From Castellaniella sp040276065 (GTDB lineage: Bacteria > Pseudomonadota > Gammaproteobacteria > Burkholderiales > Burkholderiaceae_B): a stretch of DNA of 64,000 nt. Both the position numbers and the translations under genes were made by a program. The DNA lies in NCBI RefSeq assembly GCF_040276065.1, contig NZ_JBELOI010000002.1:375173-439172 (forward strand), written 5' to 3'. The notes beneath the pieces were generated by a model. That model saw nothing but the letters and a program-made list of their open reading frames with translations. It did no database searches and was not told where the DNA came from. This document shows positions 36,557 to 45,193 of the stretch, piece after piece. How positions within the stretch are numbered: the stretch's first letter is position 1; every line of letters begins with the position of its first letter.

Positions 36557-37258
36557 GTGTATCCTGTCGCGGTGCGGATCGAGGAGGGGCGTGTGGCAAG
36601 CAGAAAACCGGCCAAGGGCAGGCCGCCGGCATCGCTGGCTCGCGGCGCCGAACAGACCAGGGCGGACATCCTGTCGGCGGCAACGCATGAGTTCGCGGGG
36701 AAGGGATTTGCCGGGGCGCATGTGGACAATATCGCGGCGCTGACCCAGACCAGCAAGCGGATGATCTATTACCATTTCGGCAACAAGGAAGGCCTGTATC
36801 TGGCGGTCCTGGAATCGGCCTATGGCCAGGCCCGGATCGAGGAGGCGCGCCTGCGCCTGGACGGGCTGACGCCGGAGGCCGCCATGCGGACGTTGGTCCG
36901 GTTTCGCTTCGACTACCATAACGATCATCCGGACTATATCCGGCTGGTCATGAACGAAAACATTCTCAATGGGCGGCACCTGGCGGGCTCGAAGCGCATC
37001 GGCAGCCTCAGCTCTCCGGCGATCGAAACCATCCGCGGCATCTACGAACGCGGCGTCGAGGCGGGTGTGTTCCGACGGGGCCTGGACCTGCTGAACATCC
37101 ACATGTCGATCAGCTCGCTGAGCTTTCATAATGTGTCGAATCGCCATACGTTCACGATTCTGTTTGGCCGCGACTGGGGCAGCCTCGAGGAACTGCGTGC
37201 GCGGCGCGCGCATGTCGAGGATATGATCTTGCGCTACATGACCGATTCCGGCCGCTGA
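36557..37258 (+). CDS. TetR family transcriptional regulator
   Basis: 233 residues. Helix-turn-helix at about 48-75 (AGAHVDNIAALTQTSKRMIYYHFGNKEGLY), here identified by the core TSKRMIYYHFGNKE. The ligand domain resembles the TetR_C_11-like regulators with NILNGRHLAGS. It is divergent from the lactonase/binding-protein pair and likely represses it until a pathway compound binds. A Met start at 36557 is used; GTG/Met alternatives exist a few codons in (VASRKPAKGR). Confidence 0.88.
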   Translation: MYPVAVRIEEGRVASRKPAKGRPPASLARGAEQTRADILSAATHEFAGKGFAGAHVDNIAALTQTSKRMIYYHFGNKEGLYLAVLESAYGQARIEEARLRLDGLTPEAAMRTLVRFRFDYHNDHPDYIRLVMNENILNGRHLAGSKRIGSLSSPAIETIRGIYERGVEAGVFRRGLDLLNIHMSISSLSFHNVSNRHTFTILFGRDWGSLEELRARRAHVEDMILRYMTDSGR

Positions 37259-37282
37259 GGGGTCGCCAGTCCCGGGTATTCG

Positions 37283-37348
37283 ATAGTTATAGACAATTGC
37301 ATCAATAAAAACAATCAATTTTACTTATTGATCAGGGACGCCTACACT
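37283..37348 (+). promoter_or_regulatory. OxyR box and promoter of ahpC
   Basis: ATAG-N7-CAAT-N7-ATAA-N7-CAAT (37283-37319) has the exact spacing of the OxyR consensus ATAG-N7-CTAT-N7-ATAG-N7-CTAT and 13 of 16 matches. A -35 TTTACT (37320-37325) touches its end, and the -10 TACACT (37343-37348) follows after 17 bases. An additional dyad ATCAATAA/TTATTGAT (37301-37308, 37325-37332) overlaps. The layout is that of a class of OxyR-activated promoters. Confidence 0.75.
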
Positions 37349-37391
37349 AGCCCTGTTGCCAAATCGGCCAATCACTGAACAAGGAGTAGCG

Positions 37392-37955
37392 ATGTCTCTG
37401 ATCAATACCAAAATCAAGCCCTTCAAGGCCACTGCCTATCACAATGGCAAGTTCGTCGAGGTCAGTGATGCGACCGTCGCGGGCAAGTGGTCCGTGTTCG
37501 TGTTCTATCCCGCCGACTTCACCTTCGTCTGCCCCACCGAGCTCGAGGATCTGGCTGATCATTACGCCGAATTCCAAAAAATGGGTGTCGAGGTCTACAG
37601 CGTGTCGACCGACACCCATTTCGCCCACAAGGCCTGGCATGACACCTCCGAAGCCATCAAAAAGGTCAGCTACCCGATGATCGGCGATCCGACTCATGTG
37701 CTGTCCCGCAACTTCGACGTGCTGATCGAGGAAGAGGGCGTGGCGCTGCGCGGCACCTTCGTGATCAATCCCGAAGGCGACATCAAGGTCCTGGAGATCC
37801 ACGACAACGGCATCGGCCGGGATGCTTCCGAGCTGCTGCGCAAGGTCAAGGCCGCCCAGTACATCGCCTCGCACCCCGGTGAAGTCTGCCCGGCCAAGTG
37901 GGAGGAAGGCGCCAAGACCCTGACCCCCTCGCTGGACTTGGTCGGCAAGATCTGA
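37392..37955 (+). CDS. ahpC: Alkyl hydroperoxide reductase subunit C (peroxiredoxin)
   Basis: Typical 2-Cys peroxiredoxin, 187 residues, cytosolic, reducing H2O2 and organic peroxides. Peroxidatic Cys47 in FTFVCPTE and resolving Cys166 in HPGEVCPAKW. Start at 37392 with AAGGAG before it. Followed by ahpF, its reductase, with a GC hairpin between the genes. OxyR-type box upstream. Confidence 0.97.
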   Translation: MSLINTKIKPFKATAYHNGKFVEVSDATVAGKWSVFVFYPADFTFVCPTELEDLADHYAEFQKMGVEVYSVSTDTHFAHKAWHDTSEAIKKVSYPMIGDPTHVLSRNFDVLIEEEGVALRGTFVINPEGDIKVLEIHDNGIGRDASELLRKVKAAQYIASHPGEVCPAKWEEGAKTLTPSLDLVGKI

Positions 37956-37978
37956 TCCAAGGGCCGCCCGGCCCGACG

Positions 37979-38002
37979 GCCCGCCGCGCGCAAGCGGCGG
38001 GC
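37979..38002 (+). other. Hairpin between ahpC and ahpF
   Basis: Perfect 9-bp GC stem GCCCGCCGC / GCGGCGGGC with loop GCGCAA, 24 bases after the ahpC stop, no T tract. Probably reduces read-through or stabilises the ahpC 3' end, so that AhpC is made in excess over AhpF. Confidence 0.55.
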
Positions 38003-38083
38003 ACCCCACCCCCGATTCAAAGAACCAGGCGGTGCCGGGCGGCACGGTCCGGGGGATGTTTGTCCAAGTAAAAGGTGATGACA

Positions 38084-39667
38084 ATGCTGGATGCAAGCCT
38101 CAAAGGCCAATTAGGGACCTATCTCGAGCGGGTGACGCACCCCATCGAGCTGCGCGCCTCGCTGGATGAGGGCGCCAAGTCGCAGGAATTGCGTGCCTTT
38201 CTCGAAGACATTGCCAGCCTGTCCGACAAAATCACGCTGGTCGAGAGTGATGCGGGCGCGGGCCGCACGCCGGCGTTCGCGATTGCCCGCACGGGGACTG
38301 ATGTTGCGGTGTCCTTCGCCGGGATCCCCCTGGGCCATGAATTTACATCGCTGGTGCTGGCGCTGCTGCAAGTCGGCGGCCATCCGCCCAAGCTCGACGA
38401 CGCGGTCGTCGACCAAATTCGCGCCCTGCAGGGCGTCCATACTTTCGAAACGTATTTTTCCCTGTCCTGCCAGAATTGCCCGGACGTCGTCCAGGCGCTG
38501 AATGCGATGTCGGTGATCAACCCGAACATTCGTCACGTGGCGATCGATGGCGCCTTTTTCCAGGACGAGGTCCAGTCTCGCGAAATCCTGTCCGTGCCGG
38601 CCGTCTTTCTGAACGGCGAGCTGTTTCACCAGGGGCGCGCCGGAGTCGAGGAGCTATTGGCCAAGCTGGATGTCGGCGACGACGCGGCCAGGGTCGAAGC
38701 CCTGAATGCACGCGAAGAGTTCGACGTGCTGGTGGTCGGCGGTGGCCCGGCGGGTGCCGCCGCGGCCGTGTACGCGGCCCGCAAGGGCATCCGCACCGGC
38801 GTGGTGGCCGAGCGCTTCGGAGGACAGGTCCTCGATACGATGGCGATCGAGAACTACCTCTCGGTGCTCGAGACCGAAGGCCCCAAGTTCAGCGTGGCGC
38901 TCGAACAGCACGTCAAGGCCTACGAGGTCGACATCATGAACCTGCAGCGTGCCACCCGGCTGGTGCCCGGCAAGTCGGTCCAGGTCGAACTGGCCAGCGG
39001 CGCGACCCTCAAGGCCAAGACTGTCGTGTTGTCGACCGGCGCGCGCTGGCGCGAGATCAACGTCCCCGGCGAGCGCGAATACCGCAATCGCGGCGTGGCC
39101 TATTGCCCGCATTGCGACGGCCCGCTGTTCAAGGGCAAGCACGTGGCGGTCATCGGCGGCGGGAATTCCGGCGTCGAGGCGGCGATCGATCTGGCGGGGC
39201 TGGTGGCCCATGTGACCCTGATCGAGTTTGGCGATGCGTTGCGGGCCGACGAGGTGTTGCAGCGCAAGCTGCGCAGCCTGCCCAACGTCACCGTCCTGCT
39301 GTCGGCGCAGACCACCGAGATTCACGGTGACGGCAAGCGCGTGGTCGGCCTGACGTACAAGGACCGCGGCACCGGCGCCGAGCATCGCGTCGAGCTCGAC
39401 GGGGTCTTCGTGCAGATCGGCCTGGTGCCCAATACCGAATGGCTCAAGGGCACGGTGGACCTGACCCCGCACGGCGAGATCGTCATCGATGCACGCGGCC
39501 AGACCTCGGTGCGCGGCGTATTCGCCGCCGGCGATGCCACCACGGTGCCGTACAAGCAGATCATCATTGCCGCCGGCGACGGGGCCAAGGCGGCGCTGGG
39601 CGCCTTCGATCACCTGATCCGCAGTTCGGTCGCCGACGAGGGGCAGGACGTCAAGGCCGTGGCCTGA
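38084..39667 (+). CDS. ahpF: Alkyl hydroperoxide reductase subunit F
   Basis: FAD/NAD(P)H disulfide reductase that recharges AhpC. 527 residues. N-terminal thioredoxin-like domain with Cys129/Cys132 (SCQNCPD), FAD loop VVGGGPAGAAAA at about 217-228, and the redox pair Cys341/Cys344 (YCPHCDGP). ATG at 38084 (AAAGG 9 bases before) gives MLDASLKGQLGTYLE, matching the usual AhpF start; GTG 38075 and ATG 38078 are less likely. Confidence 0.96.
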   Translation: MLDASLKGQLGTYLERVTHPIELRASLDEGAKSQELRAFLEDIASLSDKITLVESDAGAGRTPAFAIARTGTDVAVSFAGIPLGHEFTSLVLALLQVGGHPPKLDDAVVDQIRALQGVHTFETYFSLSCQNCPDVVQALNAMSVINPNIRHVAIDGAFFQDEVQSREILSVPAVFLNGELFHQGRAGVEELLAKLDVGDDAARVEALNAREEFDVLVVGGGPAGAAAAVYAARKGIRTGVVAERFGGQVLDTMAIENYLSVLETEGPKFSVALEQHVKAYEVDIMNLQRATRLVPGKSVQVELASGATLKAKTVVLSTGARWREINVPGEREYRNRGVAYCPHCDGPLFKGKHVAVIGGGNSGVEAAIDLAGLVAHVTLIEFGDALRADEVLQRKLRSLPNVTVLLSAQTTEIHGDGKRVVGLTYKDRGTGAEHRVELDGVFVQIGLVPNTEWLKGTVDLTPHGEIVIDARGQTSVRGVFAAGDATTVPYKQIIIAAGDGAKAALGAFDHLIRSSVADEGQDVKAVA

Positions 39668-39765
39668 GCGCAGGCAGGGGCGCGGGTGCCCCAGCCTGCC
39701 GCGACCCGGCGATCGAGCCGCTACAATATCGGCCTGGAAATCGTTCGAATCGATCAGGGGATGCG

Positions 39766-40752
39766 ATGAGCGGCAAGATCAGGGTGGGGATCGTCGGCTA
39801 CGGCAATCTGGGGCGCGGCGCCGAGCAGGCGCTCGCGCTCACGCAGGACATGCGCCTCGAGGCGGTGTTCACGCGCCGCGATCCCGCGAGCGTGGTCTGC
39901 GGGGATGTCGGCGTGCCGGTGGTGGCCCTGGACCAGGCCGGGCATTGGCGCGATCGCATCGACGTGATGCTGCTGTGCGGTGGTTCGCGTCAGGACCTGC
40001 CCGAGCAAGGCCCGCAGCTGGCCTCGATGTTCACCACGGTCGACAGTTTCGACACGCATGCGCACATTCCGGAGTATTTCGCGGCCATGGACCAGGCCGC
40101 GCGCGCGGCCGGCACGGTCGCCATGATTTCCATTGGCTGGGATCCGGGCCTGTTTTCCATCAATCGCCTCATCGGCGAGTCCGTCCTGCCGCAGGGGTCG
40201 ACCTACACCTTCTGGGGCAAGGGCCTGAGCCAAGGGCATTCGGATGCCTTGCGCCGGGTCCCGGGTGTGCGCGCCGCGGTTCAATACACCATCCCGTCGC
40301 CCGAGGCGATGCGGCGGGTGCGCGCGGGCGAGCGGCCGACGCTCGCCACACGCGAAAAGCATACGCGTGAATGCCACGTCGTCCTGGCTGAAGGCGCCGA
40401 TGCGCAGGCCGTGCGCCAGGCGATCGTCACCATGCCCGACTATTTCGCCGACTATGACACGACCGTGCATTTCATCACCGCCGAGGCGCTGGCGCGGGAC
40501 CATGCCGCCATGCCGCACGGCGGGTTCGTGATCCGCAGCGCCGAGACCGGCGACGGTACTCGCCAGCTCATCGAGTTTTCACTGCGGCTCGACAGTAACC
40601 CGGCCTTCACCTCCAGCGTGCTGGTCGCCTACGCACGCGCCGCGCACAGGATGCGCCAGCAGGGCGCCAGCGGCGCCCGGACGGCCTTCGATGTGGCACC
40701 CGGCCTGTTGTCGCCTCGCGACCCGGCGCAGTTGCGGCAGGATCTGCTCTGA
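39766..40752 (+). CDS. ddh: meso-Diaminopimelate D-dehydrogenase
   Basis: NADPH-dependent reductive amination to meso-DAP, a shortcut for lysine and peptidoglycan synthesis. 328 residues; start IRVGIVGYGNLGRGAE with Rossmann loop at 9-14, DSFDTHAHIPEY and GWDPGLFSINR are characteristic of the enzyme. AGGGG before the ATG at 39766. The next gene, a LysE-type exporter, fits a lysine/DAP theme. Confidence 0.92.
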   Translation: MSGKIRVGIVGYGNLGRGAEQALALTQDMRLEAVFTRRDPASVVCGDVGVPVVALDQAGHWRDRIDVMLLCGGSRQDLPEQGPQLASMFTTVDSFDTHAHIPEYFAAMDQAARAAGTVAMISIGWDPGLFSINRLIGESVLPQGSTYTFWGKGLSQGHSDALRRVPGVRAAVQYTIPSPEAMRRVRAGERPTLATREKHTRECHVVLAEGADAQAVRQAIVTMPDYFADYDTTVHFITAEALARDHAAMPHGGFVIRSAETGDGTRQLIEFSLRLDSNPAFTSSVLVAYARAAHRMRQQGASGARTAFDVAPGLLSPRDPAQLRQDLL

Positions 40753-40768
40753 CCTGGAGGCGACGGCC

Positions 40769-41407
40769 GTGCTGTCCGAGTATGGCGTCCTGGATCTGTG
40801 GACTTACGTGGCGGGCACGGTGTTCATCATCGTCCTGCCGGGCCCCAATTCGCTGTTCGTGCTGGCGACGGGCGCGAGCCAGGGCGTGCGCGTCGGCTAC
40901 CAGGCGGCCCTCGGCATCTTTGTCGGCGATTCGATCCTGATGGCGCTGGCGGCGGCCGGCGCGGCCTCGGTGCTGCGTGTACTGCCGATGTTGTTCGTGG
41001 CGCTCAAGATCATGGGTGCGCTGTACCTGTGCTATCTGGGCTTGCGGCTGGTGGCTTCGGCCTGGAAGCCGGCCGCGCCCGATCAGGCGCGGCCGGTCAC
41101 CGTCGGGCCGGGCAGCCGGTTTCGCAAGGCCTTGCTGCTGAGCCTGCTCAATCCCAAGGCGATCCTGTTCCTGCTGTCGTTCTTCATGCAGTTCGTCGAC
41201 CCCTCTTACGCGCATCCGGCGCTGTCCTTCCTGATCCTGGCGGCGATTCTGCAATGCCTGAGTGTCCTGTACCTGTCGCTGCTGATCTTCGGCGGCGCAC
41301 GCCTGGCGGCCGCCTTCCGGCGCCGGCCAGGTGTGGCGCGGCTGGGGAGCGCGGCGACCGGCGGCGTGTTTCTCTGGTTCGCCGGCCGCCTGGCTTTCGA
41401 GGCCTGA
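40769..41407 (+). CDS. LysE/RhtB family amino acid exporter
   Basis: Inner-membrane exporter of 212 residues with about six helices. GTG start at 40769 with GGAGG ahead. The family signature VLPGPNSLFVLATGASQGVRVGY follows the first helix (landmark: LPGPNSLFVLATG), and LLLSLLNPKAILFLLSFF is the second. It resembles LeuE. Sixteen bases downstream of ddh, so probably co-transcribed. Confidence 0.9.
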   Translation: MLSEYGVLDLWTYVAGTVFIIVLPGPNSLFVLATGASQGVRVGYQAALGIFVGDSILMALAAAGAASVLRVLPMLFVALKIMGALYLCYLGLRLVASAWKPAAPDQARPVTVGPGSRFRKALLLSLLNPKAILFLLSFFMQFVDPSYAHPALSFLILAAILQCLSVLYLSLLIFGGARLAAAFRRRPGVARLGSAATGGVFLWFAGRLAFEA

Positions 41408-41644
41408 GTCCGTCGTGGCGGGCACGGCACATCACGCTACGGTAATATTGCGCATTCCCACGCCATGATGCCTGGCCGCGGAAAACCGGGCACGCGCGCG
41501 CGTTGGCCGAGGTTCCGGCGGGCCTTGCGCGGATTTCCCTTATTCGAAGCCTTTAGGGTTTATCCCTTTAGGTGTCGCTGCGCTTACTGGGTAGAATTTT
41601 TTGCATCTTAGGTGCTTTACGGATGATTCGACCAGGATGACGCC
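41408..41644. promoter_or_regulatory. Upstream region of the BMP-type importer operon
   Basis: 237 bases without a gene. CCTTTAGG occurs twice 15 bases apart (41550-41557, 41565-41572), with GGG-TTTAT-CCC between them. A -10-like TAGAAT is at 41592-41597, but no good -35 is seen at the usual distance, which would suit an activated promoter. The repeats may be a regulator's tandem site. Confidence 0.35.
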
Positions 41645-43183
41645 ATGCCGCCCCGCCTCGCCTTAAACAATATCAGCAAGTCCTATCCCACCGTGCGGGC
41701 CAACGACCAGGTCAGCTTGGCCGTGCAGCCGGGCGAGATACACGCTGTGCTGGGCGAAAATGGGGCCGGCAAGTCCACGCTGATGAAGATCATCTACGGC
41801 GTGGTGCGCCCGGATTCGGGCACCGTCCTCTGGGATGGGCAGCCGGTGCAGATCGACAGCCCCGCGCAGGCGCGGGCCCTTGGCCTGGGCATGGTGTTCC
41901 AGCATTTCTCCTTGTTCGACACCCTGACCGTGGCCGAGAACATCGCGCTGGGGCTGCCGGGCGATACCGACATCCACGCGCTCGAGCAGCGCATCGCGGA
42001 TACGGTCGAGCAATACGGGATCGAGCTCGAGCCCACGCGCCACGTGCATACCCTGTCGGTGGGCGAGCGCCAGCGCGTCGAGATCGTGCGTGCGCTGTTG
42101 GGCGAGCCCCGCCTGCTGATTCTCGACGAGCCGACGTCGGTGCTGACCCCGCAGGCTGTGCATCGGCTGTTCGATATTCTGCGGCAACTGGCCAAGGAGG
42201 GTTGCAGCATCCTGTACATCAGCCACAAGCTCGACGAGATTCGCAGCCTCTGCCACACCTGTACGGTCATGCGGGCCGGGCGCGTGACCGGCGAATGCGA
42301 TCCGCGCCTCGAGACCGAGGCCGGCCTGTCGCGCCTGATGATCGGAACGGAACTGCCCGCGATCGCGCGCACGCCGCGTGAGGCCGGCGCGCCGGTGCTG
42401 CGGGTACAGCGCCTGGATCTGCCGCGCGCCCATCCCTTCGCCACGCCCCTGCGGGACATCTCGTTCGATCTGTGCAGCGGCGAGATCCTCGGGGTCGCGG
42501 GCGTATCGGGCAACGGCCAGCAAGAACTCATGGCGGCGCTCTCGGGGGAAGACACGCGCGGCAGGGCCGACAGCATCCGCATCGATGACGAGCCGGTTGG
42601 CCACCGCTCGGCGGCCTGGCGCCGTGGACGCGGGCTGGCTTTCGTGCCCGAGGAACGCCTTGGACGCGGCGCCGTCCCCGAGCTGTCGCTGGCGCGCAAT
42701 ATCCTCTTGTCGCACCAGGGCGAGGCCACGGTGCGGCGCGGCTTCGTGCGCGAGGGCGCCGTGCGCGCGCTGGCCGTCGGCATTATCGAACGATTCCGCG
42801 TCAAGGCGCCGGGCCCCCAGGCGTTGGCCGGCAGCCTCTCGGGCGGCAATCTGCAAAAGTACATCGTCGGGCGCGAGGTGGTGCGGCAGCCGCGCCTGTT
42901 GTTGGTCGCGCAGCCCACCTGGGGGGTGGATGTGGGCGCGGCCGCGCAAATCCGCGGCGAGCTCCTCGCCCTACGCGATGCAGGCTGTGCGATCCTGCTG
43001 ATTTCCGAGGAGCTCGACGAACTCTTCGAGATTTCCGACCGCCTGATCGTCATCGCCAAGGGGCGCGTGTCGCCCTCGGTGCCGATTGGCGAGGCCCAGC
43101 GCGAGCGGATCGGCCAATGGATGAGCGGGTTGTGGCCCGGCGCCGAGGCCGAGGCGCAGGCGACGGAGGCGGCCCATGCTTGA
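41645..43183 (+). CDS. Nucleoside-type ABC importer, double ATP-binding protein
   Basis: 512 residues with two nucleotide-binding domains in one chain, as in NupA/YufO and RbsA. First half: GENGAGKSTLMKIIYG (37-52) and LLILDEPTSVLTP. Second half is degenerate at Walker A (GVSGNGQQELMAAL) and has VAQPTWGVDVGA at Walker B, a normal feature of this family. First gene of a four-gene operon ending in a BMP-type binding protein; overlaps the first permease by 8 bases. Confidence 0.92.
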   Translation: MPPRLALNNISKSYPTVRANDQVSLAVQPGEIHAVLGENGAGKSTLMKIIYGVVRPDSGTVLWDGQPVQIDSPAQARALGLGMVFQHFSLFDTLTVAENIALGLPGDTDIHALEQRIADTVEQYGIELEPTRHVHTLSVGERQRVEIVRALLGEPRLLILDEPTSVLTPQAVHRLFDILRQLAKEGCSILYISHKLDEIRSLCHTCTVMRAGRVTGECDPRLETEAGLSRLMIGTELPAIARTPREAGAPVLRVQRLDLPRAHPFATPLRDISFDLCSGEILGVAGVSGNGQQELMAALSGEDTRGRADSIRIDDEPVGHRSAAWRRGRGLAFVPEERLGRGAVPELSLARNILLSHQGEATVRRGFVREGAVRALAVGIIERFRVKAPGPQALAGSLSGGNLQKYIVGREVVRQPRLLLVAQPTWGVDVGAAAQIRGELLALRDAGCAILLISEELDELFEISDRLIVIAKGRVSPSVPIGEAQRERIGQWMSGLWPGAEAEAQATEAAHA

Positions 43184-44261
43184 ACTGGTCCCGCGCGCGC
43201 AACCCTCGCGCCTGATGTCCTGGCTGTCTCCCATCCTGGCCGTGATCCTGACCGCGGCCTGTGGGGTGCTTATGTTCGCCGCCGTCGGCAAATCCCCCAT
43301 CGAGGGCCTGGCGGTGTTTTTCATCGAACCGATCAGCAGCCTGCGGGGCTGGTCCGAGATCGGGGTCAAGGTCGCGCCGCTCTTGCTGGTGTCGGTGGGA
43401 CTGGCGCTGTGTTTTCGCGCAAATATCTTCAATATCGGCGCCGAGGGCCAGTTGGTGCTGGGGTCGATCGTCGCGGGTGCCGTCATCCTGTATTTCGACG
43501 ATGGCTCGGGCGAGGGCGGCGGTGCGTTCATGATCGCGCTCGCCTTGCTGGCGGGGGCCGTGGGCGGTGCGTTCTGGGCGGCCATCGTGGCCTGGCTGCG
43601 CGATCGCTACAACGCCAACGAGATCCTGGTGTCCCTGATGCTGGTGTACGTGGCGGAGCTGCTGCTCAGCTATCTGGTGCATGGTGTCCTGCGCGATCCG
43701 GACGGGTTCGGCTTTCCGCAGTCGCGGCTGTTCGACGATGGCTTCCTGCTGCCGGCCTGGCCGGGCACGCGGCTGCATCTGGGCGTGCTGCTGGCGTTGG
43801 CGGCGGCGTTGCTGGCCTGGCTCCTGTTGTCGCGCATGTTCGCCGGGTTCCGCCTGACCGTCGGCGGGCTGGCGCCGCTGGCGGCGCGCTATGCGGGTTT
43901 TTCTTCGCGCCGCGCCTTGTGGGCCTGCCTGCTGTGTTCGGGCGCGCTCGCCGGGGTGGCGGGTGCTTGCGAGATCATGGGGCCCATCGGCCAGCTCACC
44001 CCCTCGGTGTCGCCGGGCTATGGTTTTGCCGCCATCATCGTCGCCTTTGTCGGACGCCTGCATCCGCTGGGCGTGGTGTTTTCCAGCTTTGTGATGGCGC
44101 TGTTCTACATCGGCGGCGAGCTGTCGCAGACCCGCCTGGGCATGCCCAGCGCCATCACGGGCATCTTTCAAGGCATTTTGCTGTTTGCGCTGCTGGCGTG
44201 CGATGTCCTGATCTACAAACAATTCCGCTGGAGGTTGAGGCCTGTCGGGAGGACCCACTAG
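43176..44261 (+). CDS. Nucleoside-type ABC importer permease 1
   Basis: 361 residues, eight to ten hydrophobic helices, BPD_transp_2 family (NupB/YufP). FRANIFNIGAEGQLVLGS is the family signature in the cytoplasmic loop, and GYGFAAIIVAFVGRLHPLGV lies near the C-terminal third. Starts inside the end of the ATPase gene. Pairs with the following permease to form a heterodimeric channel. Confidence 0.92.
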   Translation: MLELVPRAQPSRLMSWLSPILAVILTAACGVLMFAAVGKSPIEGLAVFFIEPISSLRGWSEIGVKVAPLLLVSVGLALCFRANIFNIGAEGQLVLGSIVAGAVILYFDDGSGEGGGAFMIALALLAGAVGGAFWAAIVAWLRDRYNANEILVSLMLVYVAELLLSYLVHGVLRDPDGFGFPQSRLFDDGFLLPAWPGTRLHLGVLLALAAALLAWLLLSRMFAGFRLTVGGLAPLAARYAGFSSRRALWACLLCSGALAGVAGACEIMGPIGQLTPSVSPGYGFAAIIVAFVGRLHPLGVVFSSFVMALFYIGGELSQTRLGMPSAITGIFQGILLFALLACDVLIYKQFRWRLRPVGRTH

Positions 44262-44265
44262 AACC

Positions 44266-45183
44266 ATGGATGCGCTAGCCCCCCTGATCGCCGCGTCGAT
44301 GAACGCGGGGACCCCTCTGATGTTGGCGGCCCTGGGCCTGCTGGTCAATGAAAAGGCCGGGGTGATCAACCTCGGTTCCGAAGGCATGATGCTGGTTGCG
44401 GCGGCGCTGGGGTTCGCGGTGACGGTGCATTCCGGCAGCCCGGCGACGGGCTTTCTGGCCGGTGCCGTGGCCGGTGCCCTGCTGGCCGGCGTGTTCGCCT
44501 GGCTGACGGTGTGGCTGGGCGCCAATCAGGTGGCCTGCGGCCTGGCCCTGTCGCTGTTCGGCGTGGGCGCCTCGGCCTACATCGGCATGCCGTATGTCGG
44601 CGCGACGATCCAGGCCTCGAACTGGGGCATCCCCGGCCTCGAGCACATTCCGTTCCTTGGCCCGGCCGTGTTCCAGCACCACCCGATGGTGTATGGCGCA
44701 CTCGTCCTGTGCGCCGCGCTGGGCTACTTCCTCTATCGCACGCGTGCGGGGCTGGTGCTCCGGGCGGTGGGTGAGTCGCCCGAGTCGGCCCATGCCCTGG
44801 GCTACAAAGTGCGCCGCATCCGCCTGGCGGCGCTGCTGTTCGGCGGCGCGTGCTGCGGCCTGGCGGGTGCATTCATGTCGCTGGTCTATACGCCCATGTG
44901 GGTCGAGGGCATGGTGGCGGGCCGCGGCTGGATCGCGCTGGCGCTCACGCCGTTCGCGACCTGGCGCCCGGCCCGCGTCCTGGTGGGCGCCTATCTGTTT
45001 GGCGGCATCACCATTCTGACCTTTCACATGCAGGCGCTGGGCGTGCCGATCGCCTCGCAACTGCTGTCCATGCTGCCGTATCTCGCGACCATCCTGGTAC
45101 TGGTGCTCATCTCAAGGAATATCAACTGGATCCGCATCAACATGCCCGCCTCCCTGGGCAAGAATTTCAACCCCAATTCCTGA
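44266..45183 (+). CDS. Nucleoside-type ABC importer permease 2
   Basis: 305 residues, second BPD_transp_2 permease (NupC/YufQ). VNEKAGVINLGSEGMMLVAA is the signature (landmark: NLGSEGMMLV), and GRGWIALALTPFATWRP the second conserved stretch. Four bases after the first permease; ten bases before the binding-protein gene. Confidence 0.92.
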   Translation: MDALAPLIAASMNAGTPLMLAALGLLVNEKAGVINLGSEGMMLVAAALGFAVTVHSGSPATGFLAGAVAGALLAGVFAWLTVWLGANQVACGLALSLFGVGASAYIGMPYVGATIQASNWGIPGLEHIPFLGPAVFQHHPMVYGALVLCAALGYFLYRTRAGLVLRAVGESPESAHALGYKVRRIRLAALLFGGACCGLAGAFMSLVYTPMWVEGMVAGRGWIALALTPFATWRPARVLVGAYLFGGITILTFHMQALGVPIASQLLSMLPYLATILVLVLISRNINWIRINMPASLGKNFNPNS

Positions 45184-45193
45184 AGGAACGATC

